The notes: generated by a model not told the origin, from the sequence alone. A DNA stretch of 9,783 bases from Flavobacteriaceae bacterium (GCA_016763215.1 JAESUF010000089.1:1-9783); one strand, 5' to 3'. Counted from the stretch's first letter, positions 1 through 7,139 are shown. Translations and numbers: made by a program.

Positions 1-480
1 AACAATTCTGTGGGTGAATTTTATTCAATTGCAGTAACGAACAATTTCCAACAAGCCGATACGGGAACCAAAATGATTCACTTGGGAAAAAACACGAAGT
101 CAACCATCATTTCAAAAGGTATTTCAGCTGGACAATCACAAAATAGCTATAGAGGGTTGGTGCAAATCAATTCTCGTGCTGAGAATGCAAGAAACTTCTC
201 ACAATGTGATAGTTTGTTAATGGGGAATGCTTGTGGAGCACACACGTTTCCTTATATAGAAGTGAAAAATAAAACTGCGCAAGTAGAGCACGAAGCCACC
301 ACAAGTAAAATTGGTGAAGAACAATTGTTTTATTGCAACCAACGTGGTATAGACACTGAAAAGGCAATTGCTTTAATTGTAAACGGGTTCAGTAAAGAAG
401 TCTTAAACAAACTTCCTATGGAGTTTGCTGTAGAAGCGCAAAAGTTATTAGAAATCAGCCTAGAAGGAAGTGTTGGTTAA
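1..480 (+). CDS. sufB: SufB, Fe-S cluster scaffold subunit (C-terminal part, 5' end outside window)
   Basis: SufB is the scaffold subunit of the cytosolic SufBC2D complex, on which Fe-S clusters are built from sulfur delivered by SufS. Only the last 159 residues are here. The frame is open from base 1 (reading N-N-S-V-G-E-F-Y), so no start is seen; by comparison with E. coli SufB (495 aa) about 330 residues lie upstream. The block CDSLLMG...[10 protein letters not shown] is the conserved SufB core. The Cys codon at 205-207 aligns with E. coli Cys405, the proposed sulfur acceptor, and the His-Glu pair at 289-294 (within VEHEATTS) aligns with His433/Glu434. The C-terminal end [19 protein letters not shown] is also family-typical, and the distance from the Cys to the stop equals that of E. 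coli, so this end is complete. It is the first visible gene of a + strand operon continuing through the lactonase-like gene, sufC and sufD. Confidence 0.97.
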   Translation, partial: NNSVGEFYSIAVTNNFQQADTGTKMIHLGKNTKSTIISKGISAGQSQNSYRGLVQINSRAENARNFSQCDSLLMGNACGAHTFPYIEVKNKTAQVEHEATTSKIGEEQLFYCNQRGIDTEKAIALIVNGFSKEVLNKLPMEFAVEAQKLLEISLEGSVG

Positions 481-503
481 TATAACAATGCTTTAACTTA
501 AAC

Positions 504-1352
504 ATGTATCCATTAAAAATGAGAAAATTACTTTATATCGCTATAGCAATCAGTGTTGTTAGCTGTAAAAATACAGAGAAAAAAGAAGCACCTAAAAAAC
601 CCGAAGTAAAGCTATACGCTTTAGAGGGAGGTTCTATCTTGGTCAATAAATTAGAGTTGTTTTCTCAAGACACAACCTATACGGGTCAGACCAAACAATT
701 TACAGATGCCTACTATGTAATCTCACACCCAAAAGGAAACTTAATGTGGGATGCTGGTTTGCCTGAGCAATTAGTATTACCAGAACCTGTTACTCCCGGT
801 GATGGTGCGTTTACAGTTCGCAGACCCGATTCTTTGGTACATCAATTAGCGAGCATTGGTTTCAAAATAGAAGACTTCAAGTACTTTGCAATGTCTCACT
901 CTCATTTTGATCATACCGGACATGCAAACCGCATGAAAGATGCTACATGGTTAGTGCAAGAAAACGAATACAATTCAGTAGCGGGAGATTCAGCAAAAGT
1001 GAAAAACCCTGCTGTAAAAGAGTTACTTAAGGTTCAAAAGTTAAACGGAGATTACGATGTTTTTGGAGATGGAACTGTTGTTATTAAATCGATGCCAGGT
1101 CATACAGTCGGACATCAAGTACTATACATTGATCTAGGTTTAGAGCAGCCCATCTTATTAACAGGTGACTTGTATCACTTTGAAGAAAATAGAACTAGCA
1201 GAGGTGTCCCATCTTTCAATTACAATGTTGAACAAACATTAGAAAGTATGGACCGGTTTGAAGCTTTTGCAAAAGAAAAGAATGCCAATGTGTTTATTCA
1301 ACATTCGCCTTCTGACCTTATTCGCATCAAAAAATTAGTTAATCAAAAATAA
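504..1352 (+). CDS. Metallo-beta-lactamase-fold lipoprotein, AHL-lactonase-like
   Basis: This is a 282-aa binuclear-zinc hydrolase of the metallo-beta-lactamase fold, closest by motif to N-acyl-homoserine-lactone lactonases (AiiA type). Metal ligands are all visible: HSHFDH at residues 132-137 (HxHxDH), His200 in PGHTVGH, bridging Asp222 in LLTGDLY, and His267 in IQHSPSD, the same order as in AiiA. Tyr224 lies near the position of the AiiA catalytic-site Tyr194. The N-terminus is a lipoprotein signal: Lys/Arg, a hydrophobic stretch, then VVSC with Cys21, followed by a Lys/Glu-rich linker, so export and membrane anchoring are expected. An ATG at 519 (MRKLLYI...) is an equally good start and gives a more standard signal peptide; numbering here uses 504. 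It lies 23 nt after sufB and 9 nt before sufC, so co-transcription is likely. Lactonase activity is inferred from motifs; another ester, lactone or thioester substrate is possible. Confidence 0.85.
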   Translation: MYPLKMRKLLYIAIAISVVSCKNTEKKEAPKKPEVKLYALEGGSILVNKLELFSQDTTYTGQTKQFTDAYYVISHPKGNLMWDAGLPEQLVLPEPVTPGDGAFTVRRPDSLVHQLASIGFKIEDFKYFAMSHSHFDHTGHANRMKDATWLVQENEYNSVAGDSAKVKNPAVKELLKVQKLNGDYDVFGDGTVVIKSMPGHTVGHQVLYIDLGLEQPILLTGDLYHFEENRTSRGVPSFNYNVEQTLESMDRFEAFAKEKNANVFIQHSPSDLIRIKKLVNQK

Positions 1353-1361
1353 AAAGAAACC

Positions 1362-2114
1362 ATGTTAAAAGTTGAAAACTTACATGCTAATGTAGAGGAT
1401 AAAGCCATTTTAAAAGGCTTAAGTTTAGAAGTAAAAGCTGGAGAAATTCATGCAATTATGGGCCCTAATGGAGCTGGTAAAAGTACGTTAGCTTCTATTA
1501 TTGCTGGAAAAGACGAATATCAAGTTACCAAAGGATCTATTGAGTTAGATGGTGAAGACATTAGCGAATTAGCTCCTGAGGAGAGAGCGCATAATGGTAT
1601 CTTTTTATCCTTTCAATATCCTGTTGAGATTCCTGGTGTTTCCGTAACCAACTTTATAAAAACTGCCATCAACGAATCTCGTAAAGCCAAAGGTTTGGAA
1701 GACATGCCTGCAAAAGACATGTTGAAGATGATTCGTGAGAAATCTGAATTGTTAGAGATTGATCGTAAATTCTTATCACGTTCTTTAAATGAAGGATTTT
1801 CTGGAGGAGAGAAGAAGCGTAATGAGATTTTTCAAATGGCCATGTTAGAACCAAAATTGGCCATCTTAGATGAAACCGATTCTGGATTGGATATTGATGC
1901 TATACGGATTGTTGCAAATGGAGTAAACAAATTAAAAACGAAAGATAACGCTGTGATTGTGATTACGCACTATCAACGTTTGTTAGATTACATCGTTCCA
2001 GATTTTGTACACGTGCTATATGATGGTAAAATTGTAAAGACTGGTGATGCTTCTTTAGCTTTAGAGCTAGAGGAAAAAGGGTATGACTGGATTAAAGAAG
2101 AATTAATTAGTTAA
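1362..2114 (+). CDS. sufC: SufC, ATPase subunit of the SUF Fe-S assembly complex
   Basis: SufC is a soluble ABC-type ATPase that dimerises on SufB-SufD and drives the conformational change needed for Fe-S cluster assembly. At 250 aa it has the usual family length. Visible motifs in order: Walker A GPNGAGKST (34-42), Q-loop Gln85 in FLSFQYPVEIPG, the SufC-specific signature EGFSGGEKKRNE (144-155), Walker B LAILDE ending at Glu171, D-loop SGLD (174-177) and the switch His203 in ITHYQR. The FSGGEKKR signature and the SFQYPVEIPG loop separate SufC from transport ATPases. The start is the ATG after an A-rich stretch, 9 nt past the upstream stop, with the expected MLKVENLHA beginning. It sits between the lactonase-like gene and sufD, as part of the suf operon. 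Confidence 0.98.
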   Translation: MLKVENLHANVEDKAILKGLSLEVKAGEIHAIMGPNGAGKSTLASIIAGKDEYQVTKGSIELDGEDISELAPEERAHNGIFLSFQYPVEIPGVSVTNFIKTAINESRKAKGLEDMPAKDMLKMIREKSELLEIDRKFLSRSLNEGFSGGEKKRNEIFQMAMLEPKLAILDETDSGLDIDAIRIVANGVNKLKTKDNAVIVITHYQRLLDYIVPDFVHVLYDGKIVKTGDASLALELEEKGYDWIKEELIS

Positions 2115-2126
2115 AAGTAAAAAGGT

Positions 2127-2183
2127 AAAAGCTGAAAGGTCTTACTCTCATTAGATCCCTTTTTTGCTTTCGTCTTTAAAGAC
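2127..2183 (+). other. Intercistronic hairpin and 12-bp palindrome between sufC and sufD
   Basis: The 76-nt gap between sufC and sufD contains an imperfect inverted repeat. The left arm is AAAGC-TG-AAAGG (2128-2139) and the right arm CCTTT-TTT-GCTTT (2158-2170), with a 2x3 internal loop and an 18-nt apical loop. It is followed at 2172-2183 by the perfect palindrome GTCTTTAAAGAC, just 7 nt before the sufD start codon. The rest of the gap is purine-rich (AAAGTAAAAAGG...). No TAnnTTTG promoter is visible. These could be RNA stability or processing elements between the two cistrons, but the arms are AT-rich and chance is a real alternative. Confidence 0.3.
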
Positions 2184-2190
2184 TTAATCA

Positions 2191-3504
2191 ATGGAATTAA
2201 AAGAAAAATTGGTCTCTTCCTATGTTGCTTTTGAAGAAGGTGTGAACATCAATTCTGATGTACATGAAATTCGCACAAAAGCATTTCAAACCTTTGAAGA
2301 GTTAGGCTTTCCTTCTAAAAAGCTGGAAGCTTGGAAATACACCTCATTAAATGCTATTTTAAAAGAAGATTATAGCATCTTTCCTAATCATGAAATTGCG
2401 TTAGAACTAACGGATGTAAAAAAGTATTTTATTCACGATATAGACTCTTATAAAATAGTTTTTATCGACGGAAAATACAGTTCTTTTTTATCAGAAACCA
2501 CACACGATAAAGTAGATGTTTGTTTAATGTCTTCGGCATTAACCAAGTCATGTTACAAGCCTATTATTGAAAACTATTTCAACAAAGCAGCAAAACAAGA
2601 TAATTTGACTTCGTTAAATACAGCCTTCACAAAAGAAGGAGCATTTATTCATATTCCAAAGAATATTGAAGTTCAAAAACCGATACAGATTATCAACTTT
2701 ACTACAGGTTCAGAAACAGCTACTATGGTACAACCTAGAAATTTAATTGTAGTAGATCAAAATGCTCATGTACAAATTATTGAACGTCATCAGAGCTTAA
2801 CAAAAAACCCAGTATTGACAAATGTTGTTACTGAAATTTTTGCCGATAGACATGCGACAGTAGATTATTATAAAATTCAGAACGATCATAGAAATGCTTC
2901 TCTAGTAGACAATACTTACATAGAACAGCAGTCTGAAAGTACGGTTTCTATACACACCTTCTCTTTTGGAGGAAACATTACTAGAAACAATTTAAATTTC
3001 TTTCAAAAAGGAGAACACATCAATTCTATCTTAAAAGGAATTACGATTATTGAAGGAAAACAACATGTAGATCACCATACATTAGTGCATCATATAGAAC
3101 CTAATTGTGAGAGTCATCAAGATTATAAAGGAATTTTCGATGAGCGTTCTACTGGAGTATTCAATGGAAAGATTATTGTTGAAAAAGAAGCTCAAAAAAC
3201 CAGCGCTTATCAACAAAATAACAATGTATTGGTAAGCGATCGATCTACAATTAATGCGAAACCTCAGCTTGAAATTTTTGCTGATGATGTAAAATGTTCT
3301 CATGGTTGTACCATTGGACAATTAGACAATCAGGCGTTATTTTATATGCAACAAAGAGGAATTCCTAAAAAAGAAGCTCGAGCCTTGTTAATGTATGCTT
3401 TTGCAAATACAGTACTAGAAAGTGTAAAAATTCCAGAGGTTAAAGAGCGAATTACAAAGCTCATTGCCAATAAATTAAATGTAAATATTGGTTTCGATAT
3501 TTAA
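2191..3504 (+). CDS. sufD: SufD, Fe-S cluster assembly scaffold subunit
   Basis: SufD is the SufB paralogue that forms the SufB-SufD beta-helix heterodimer with two SufC subunits; cluster formation takes place at the SufB/SufD interface. The product is 437 aa (E. coli 423 aa). The N-terminal helical region includes the typical PSKKLEAWKYTSL (41-53). The middle is the beta-helix domain with FIHIPKNIEVQKPI (152-165) and HHTLVHHIEPNCESHQDYKGI (295-315). The C-terminal helical end carries DDVKCSHGCTIGQLD; His371 in this motif aligns with E. coli His360, the residue implicated in cluster assembly. The region QALFYMQQRGIPKKEARALLMYAF closely parallels the SufB C-terminus. The gene is intact and is the last of the operon, with a terminator 22 nt after the stop. 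Confidence 0.97.
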   Translation: MELKEKLVSSYVAFEEGVNINSDVHEIRTKAFQTFEELGFPSKKLEAWKYTSLNAILKEDYSIFPNHEIALELTDVKKYFIHDIDSYKIVFIDGKYSSFLSETTHDKVDVCLMSSALTKSCYKPIIENYFNKAAKQDNLTSLNTAFTKEGAFIHIPKNIEVQKPIQIINFTTGSETATMVQPRNLIVVDQNAHVQIIERHQSLTKNPVLTNVVTEIFADRHATVDYYKIQNDHRNASLVDNTYIEQQSESTVSIHTFSFGGNITRNNLNFFQKGEHINSILKGITIIEGKQHVDHHTLVHHIEPNCESHQDYKGIFDERSTGVFNGKIIVEKEAQKTSAYQQNNNVLVSDRSTINAKPQLEIFADDVKCSHGCTIGQLDNQALFYMQQRGIPKKEARALLMYAFANTVLESVKIPEVKERITKLIANKLNVNIGFDI

Positions 3505-3525
3505 AACCAAATAACATATTCGATT

Positions 3526-3554
3526 AAAAAACAGGTAATTATGCCTGTTTTTTT
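3526..3554 (+). terminator. Rho-independent terminator of the sufB-C-D operon
   Basis: The arms AAAAAACAGG (3526-3535) and CCTGTTTTTT (3544-3553) form a perfect 10-bp stem with an 8-nt loop, running into an uninterrupted T tract to 3554. It begins 22 nt after the sufD stop and ends the suf operon before the next gene. Confidence 0.88.
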
Positions 3555-3569
3555 GTTTTACATAGTACT

Positions 3570-3577
3570 TACATTTA
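3570..3577 (+). promoter_or_regulatory. Possible Bacteroidota -7 element for the 3596 gene
   Basis: TACATTTA matches 7 of 8 positions of the Bacteroidota -7 consensus TAnnTTTG and ends 18 nt before the ATG at 3596. The nearest upstream TTTG (3552-3555, in the sufD terminator tail) is only 14 nt away, shorter than usual, so the -33 box is unconvincing. A promoter is expected here because a strong terminator lies immediately upstream. Confidence 0.35.
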
Positions 3578-3613
3578 CGAACAAATGTATTTATTATGGC
3601 AAACCCAACAACT

Positions 3614-3649
3614 CCAACACCAAAAGAAACCCCAACTCCAAAAGAAACT
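3614..3649 (+). repeat. Two tandem 18-bp units encoding PTPKET
   Basis: CCAACACCAAAAGAAACC (3614-3631) is followed directly by CCAACTCCAAAAGAAACT (3632-3649), identical at 16 of 18 positions. Each codes Pro-Thr-Pro-Lys-Glu-Thr in the low-complexity N-terminus of the interrupted membrane protein. It is a short in-frame duplication that could vary in copy number between strains. Confidence 0.8.
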
Positions 3650-3997
3650 CCAGCAAAAACTGTAGCGAAACCCAAAGCAACTAAAAAAGAGGTACACCTT
3701 CCTGGAATTTCTCAAACTGTTGTGAGTGAATTAAGTCTAGAAGTAAATGAAATGATTTCTTTTGCTGCACATAATGGAATCTCTATTGATACCAATGTAA
3801 ATGCTTTAATAAAAAACGATAACATAGACGACCTCATCAAAGCACACAATTTAATGTGTATAAACGTAGCACCAGCCACCCCTAAATCTATTGAATTTAC
3901 ACGTGAAGTTCGTAGCAGAGGTAAAAACAAATCTTTATTTAATAAAATTCCATTAGTTCGGAACTTAATTATACTCGCCATTGTCTTTTTAGTCGCC

Positions 3998-4000
3998 TAG
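3998..4000 (+). other. Premature amber codon (lesion site)
   Basis: TAG interrupts an otherwise continuous frame from 3596 to 4408, between ...IVFLVA and ITIGLSEDVN. Single-base ancestors that would suit a membrane helix are TTG (Leu), TCG (Ser), TGG (Trp) or TAT/TAC (Tyr). Nothing suggests recoding: the same frame ends at another TAG (4406-4408). Confidence 0.8.
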
Positions 4001-4460
4001 ATAACAATTGGTTTATCTGAGGATGTGAATAACAGCAGTCTTGACGGTGGAGTTTTGAATGGTAGCGGCATGAAATTATTCTTAAACATGAGTTACTTAG
4101 CCTCTATTTCTGGTTTGGGAGTTTTGTTTCATTTATTAAAAAAGATCAGTACTTCCGTAGAACAAAGCACCTTGGTTCCTGAAGAATCAGTCAACTATAT
4201 TGCACAAATTCTATTAGGGATTATTGCGGGTTTACTCTTGTCAGAAATTCTATCTGTTTATATCCATCCCGATCCAAAAAACGCTACTTTATTAAGCAAA
4301 AGTGTCTTGGCTTTGATTGGTGGTTTTTCCTCCGATGCTATTTTTAGTATTTTACAAGGGTTAATTCTAAGAGTGAAAAATATTTTTTTACCGCCACAAG
4401 GTAGTTAGCAATAAATTATTTTACAACATCCAGAACCTCGTTCAAAAATGGGTTCTAAGG

Positions 4461-5749
4461 CTATTGCTCTAAATAATCCAATGCCAAAGCTGTAAGCGTT
4501 TTTACTCCTAAAAGAAAACCGCTTTCATCTAGTTTAAAATTGGGTGTATGATGTCCACCTGCGTCAGCTGGTTTACGGCTAATGATTTTCCGCCTAGAAA
4601 AAAATACAACCCTGGGATTTCCTTTTGGAAAAAAGCAAAATCTTCAGCGCCTGTTATCGCATCAATCTCTATAACATTCTCTTTTTTTGCTATTCTTTGA
4701 AGTGTAGGAAGCATCTGGCTTGTTAACCCTAAATGATTGTAGGTAATTGGGTATCCTTTTGATATTTCTATTGTAGCCTCTGCTCTAAACGCTTTTGCAA
4801 TAGCAGGCACCATTTCTTTCATTCGCTTATTAATGAACTTTTGCATGTCATAATCCAAGGTTCTAATGGTCCCAATAATTTTAGCTTTTTCTGGAATGAT
4901 GTTTCCCCGAATTCCCGAATTAATCATTCCTACAGTAATTACCGCTCCTTCTTTTGTTAATTCAGACTCTCTACTAATAATCGTTTGTAATCCATTAATG
5001 ATTTGTGCAGAAGCTACAATTGGATCAACACCTCCCCAAGGCCTAGACCCATGTGCTTGTTTTCCGGTAACATTGATTTCATACCCTTGAGACGCAGCCA
5101 TAATTCCTCCTGGTTTGTACGTGATTTTTCCAACATCCAATCCAGAACTAATATGCAATCCGAAAATAGCATCTACATCTGGGTTCTTTAACACCCCTTC
5201 TTTGACCATCAAATTAGCCCCTCCTTGTTCTCCTTTTGGAGCTCCTTCTTCAGCGGGTTGAAAAATAAATTTTACAGTTCCACGGATCTCATTCTTCATT
5301 TGCGATAGTACCTCTGCAACCCCCATTAAAATAGCCACATGAGAATCGTGACCACAAGCATGCATTACCCCCGTATTTTTTCCATTATAGGTAGAAGTAA
5401 CTGTAGATTTAAAGGGTAAATTATTTCTTTCCGTTACAGGTAAAGCATCCATATCTGCTCTTAATGCAACGACCTTTCCTGGTTTTCTTCCTTTTAATAT
5501 TCCAACAACCCCTGTTTTTGCGACTCCAGTTTGTACAGAAATTCCTAATTTTCTCAAATGGTCTTCTATATACTTTGCTGTTTTAAACTCTCTATTTGAG
5601 AGTTCTGGATTTTGATGAATATGCCTTCTCCATTCAATGACTTTTTCTTCAACTTGTTCAGATAGTGTATTGATTTTTTTGTCTTTTTTTTGCCCGAAAA
5701 CAACAAAAGAAACGATTAAACATAGGCTTGTTAAAACTGCTTTTTTCAT
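4461..5749 (-). pseudogene. Exported M20D amidohydrolase with a C-terminal frameshift
   Basis: This gene encodes a metal-dependent amidohydrolase of peptidase family M20, subfamily D (N-acyl-amino-acid / hippurate / IAA-amino-acid hydrolase type). Residues 1-20 form a signal peptide ending FVVFGQ, so the product is exported. Metal ligands Cys132 and His134 in MHACGHD, the PAEEG glutamates (167-168) and His199 in GLHI are present; the dimerisation-domain motif GKQAHGSRP (229-237) and TGAEDFAFF (367-375) follow. After GGKSLAVN (residue 393) the frame breaks: the undisturbed frame adds 13 unrelated residues and stops at 4529. The overlapping frame instead encodes PADAGGHHTPNF and a normal M20 end, stopping at 4461-4463. 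One missing C in the coding strand at 4570-4571 (CC for CCC) explains this. The lost HH carries the last metal ligand. Restored length is 429 aa. It lies 12 nt behind the serine hydrolase gene, so they are probably co-transcribed. A sequencing error is an alternative to real inactivation. Confidence 0.85.
4570..4571 (-). other. Frameshift site in the M20 amidohydrolase
   Basis: In the coding strand GTA-AAC-CAG reads V-N-Q and then leaves the family sequence. Adding one C gives GTA-AAC-CCA-GCT-GAC, that is V-N-P-A-D, and restores the conserved GGHHTPNF end. The local heptamer CGTAAAC does not fit the X-XXY-YYZ slippery pattern, so programmed -1 frameshifting is not supported. Confidence 0.8.
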
Positions 5750-5761
5750 TTTAATATTGAT

Positions 5762-7081
5762 TTATTGGATTGATTGGATTATTCCTTTCAAAAAAGTATT
5801 CTCATTGTATTTTTTTAAGCCAAAACGAACAATGACTAACTCTTGATCTGGAAGAATATATACGCGTTGTCCTTGGTACCCATCTGCATAAAACATATTG
5901 GTTGGAACATCTTTCATATCTCCTTCAGCATTTAACCAAAACTGTGCACCATAGTCGCCCGTAGAAGTTGGCGTTGGTGTTGTCACATAATCTACCCATT
6001 CTGGTGCAAAGAGCTGTGCTCCATTCCAGTTCCCTCTGTGTAGGTACAATAGTCCAAATTTTCCCCAATCTCTTGATGTTGCCCAAGCATAGGAAGAAGC
6101 CACATAATGACCCACTAAATCAGTTTCAACCACCATTGAATTCATTCCAATTTTGTCAATTAAATCGGTATACCAATAATCTAAATATTCTTGTTGAGAA
6201 TTAAATTGATCGCGTAAAATTCCTGATAACAAATTAGAAGTCCCTGAAGAATAATTCCAGGAAGCATTTGGTGTACCAGCCAAGGGCTTGTTCTTTTGCA
6301 TTTCAGTCATATCTTCCTCAAGAAATAACATCTTGGTTACATCCGAAATCTTATCATAGTTCTCATCCCACTCCAATCCACTATTCATCTGCAACAGATT
6401 GTGAAGTGTAATGTCTTTTCGATTATCATTTTGCCATTCAGGTACGGGTGCTTTGTCTTGTACATTGATCTTTCCTTGGTGTTGTAAAATTCCGTAGATA
6501 GTACTCGTAATACTTTTGGTCATAGACCAGCCTAAAATTCTAGAATCTTTGGTAAATCCTTTTCCATACTGCTCTGCAATAATTTGATCTTTATAGAGAA
6601 CCAAAACCGCTCGTGTTTCGTATTCTTCTTCAAAAAGAGAAGAAACTGTTGTCTTTAATTGGTTGTAATTCACATTGCTAAAAACAGAATCTTTTTGCAT
6701 TCCATTACCATAGGGGTAAGGAGTAACATTGTCAGCAATACTCCTTTTCGGTACCAACGGATTTTTACTCAAATCAAAGCCTTTGGTTACCAAAACACTT
6801 CCCAAACCTTCTCTATACACGGCTTTTCTTGTCAATAATCCTAAGGTAGAGGAACTCGCATATTTTTCTTTCGTATTAATCTTGTCTTTCGCCAAATTAA
6901 TCGGTGAGAAATTGTTATCAGTACTGTCTGTAAATGCCATTGTTCTCTCTGCTAAGAAAACAGAAGAACTCATGTTTTTGGCAGAATACCCAGAAATAAT
7001 ATTCAATTTCGGATAATTAATGACAACAATAATAATGACGGTTACTGCGAGAAGAAGAAGAATTCGTTTGAAAATTTTCAC
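5762..7081 (-). CDS. Membrane-anchored serine hydrolase, beta-lactamase (class C) related
   Basis: This is a 439-aa serine hydrolase of the beta-lactamase/transpeptidase-like superfamily (class C beta-lactamase, esterase and 6-aminohexanoate-dimer-hydrolase relatives). Residues 7-20 form one hydrophobic segment after KIFKR, predicting an N-terminal membrane anchor with the enzyme outside the cytoplasm. Visible catalytic motifs: SMTK at 186-189 (SxxK, nucleophile Ser186 and Lys189), YSSG at 277-280 (the Tyr motif) and GYQGQ at 401-405 followed by VYILPDQELVIV, the usual position of the third motif. The GTG at 7081-7079 was chosen because it gives a clean anchor and lies about 24 nt after a TAnnTTTG element. 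The frame stays open to 7285, but that extension would run through the divergent promoters and antisense to the sufS start. It is the first gene of a two-gene unit with the M20 amidohydrolase. The substrate cannot be read from sequence; an ester, amide or beta-lactam are all possible. Confidence 0.88.
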   Translation of the reverse strand: MKIFKRILLLLAVTVIIIVVINYPKLNIISGYSAKNMSSSVFLAERTMAFTDSTDNNFSPINLAKDKINTKEKYASSSTLGLLTRKAVYREGLGSVLVTKGFDLSKNPLVPKRSIADNVTPYPYGNGMQKDSVFSNVNYNQLKTTVSSLFEEEYETRAVLVLYKDQIIAEQYGKGFTKDSRILGWSMTKSITSTIYGILQHQGKINVQDKAPVPEWQNDNRKDITLHNLLQMNSGLEWDENYDKISDVTKMLFLEEDMTEMQKNKPLAGTPNASWNYSSGTSNLLSGILRDQFNSQQEYLDYWYTDLIDKIGMNSMVVETDLVGHYVASSYAWATSRDWGKFGLLYLHRGNWNGAQLFAPEWVDYVTTPTPTSTGDYGAQFWLNAEGDMKDVPTNMFYADGYQGQRVYILPDQELVIVRFGLKKYNENTFLKGIIQSIQ

Positions 7082-7100
7082 AAGGTTCTGTTTTTTGGTT

Positions 7101-7139
7101 CTTACAAAAATAGCAATTAAATCGCAGGTTTTTTGTAAG
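7101..7139. promoter_or_regulatory. Perfect inverted repeat between divergent promoters
   Basis: CTTACAAAAA (7101-7110) and TTTTTGTAAG (7130-7139) are exact 10-bp inverted arms separated by 19 bp. The left arm covers most of the -7 element of the minus-strand hydrolase gene and the right arm covers the -33 box of sufS, so a dimeric regulator binding here could block both promoters. TTTGTAA also recurs at 7161-7167 overlapping the sufS -7 element. It may equally be a by-product of two AT-rich promoter boxes facing each other. Confidence 0.4.
7105..7112 (-). promoter_or_regulatory. -7 promoter element of the serine hydrolase/amidohydrolase unit
   Basis: On the minus strand this reads TATTTTTG, an exact match to the Bacteroidota TAnnTTTG element, about 24 nt before the proposed GTG start at 7081. 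No TTG-type -33 box is seen at the expected distance, so the promoter may be weak or activator-dependent. Confidence 0.5.

Larger units (their letters stand above)
3596..4408 (+). pseudogene. Membrane protein gene interrupted by an in-frame TAG
   Basis: The open frames 3596-4000 (134 aa) and 4025-4408 (GTG start, 127 aa) are in the same reading frame, separated only by a TAG at 3998-4000 and eight sense codons. Read through, they give one protein of about 270 residues. It has a Pro/Thr/Lys-rich N-terminus with a TPKET repeat (residues 8-18), a soluble region to about residue 118, then four hydrophobic segments: NLIILAIVFLVA-stop-ITIGL, MKLFLNMSYLASISGLGVLF, YIAQILLGIIAGLLLSEIL and SKSVLALIGGFSSDAIFSIL. 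The stop falls in the middle of the first helix, so the upstream piece ends in half a membrane helix and the downstream piece lacks its beginning. A nonsense mutation or sequencing error in one gene is the simplest reading. Independent translation from the GTG at 4025 or an ATG at 4070 is possible but has no supporting signal. I do not recognise a named family. Confidence 0.8.

Noticed and set aside
3082..3321. Open frame antisense to sufD (79 codons).
   Set aside because: It lies wholly opposite a well-conserved sufD region and its product has no signal or motif.
3475..3675. Minus-strand open frame with Val/Gly/Phe repeats.
   Set aside because: The repeats are the antisense of the TPKET tandem repeat and the frame crosses the sufD terminator.
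3998..4000. TAG as a recoded amber codon (pyrrolysine or other readthrough).
   Set aside because: No recoding machinery or downstream signal is visible, the same frame ends with another TAG at 4406-4408, and this lineage is not known for amber recoding.
4432..4456. Inverted repeat AGAACC...GGTTCT as a terminator between the converging genes.
   Set aside because: The stem is only 6 bp with a 13-nt loop and there is no T tract on either strand.
4565..4580. Programmed -1 ribosomal frameshift in the amidohydrolase.
   Set aside because: The local heptamer CGTAAAC does not fit the slippery pattern and M20 enzymes are not known to use frameshifting; a one-base deletion is simpler.
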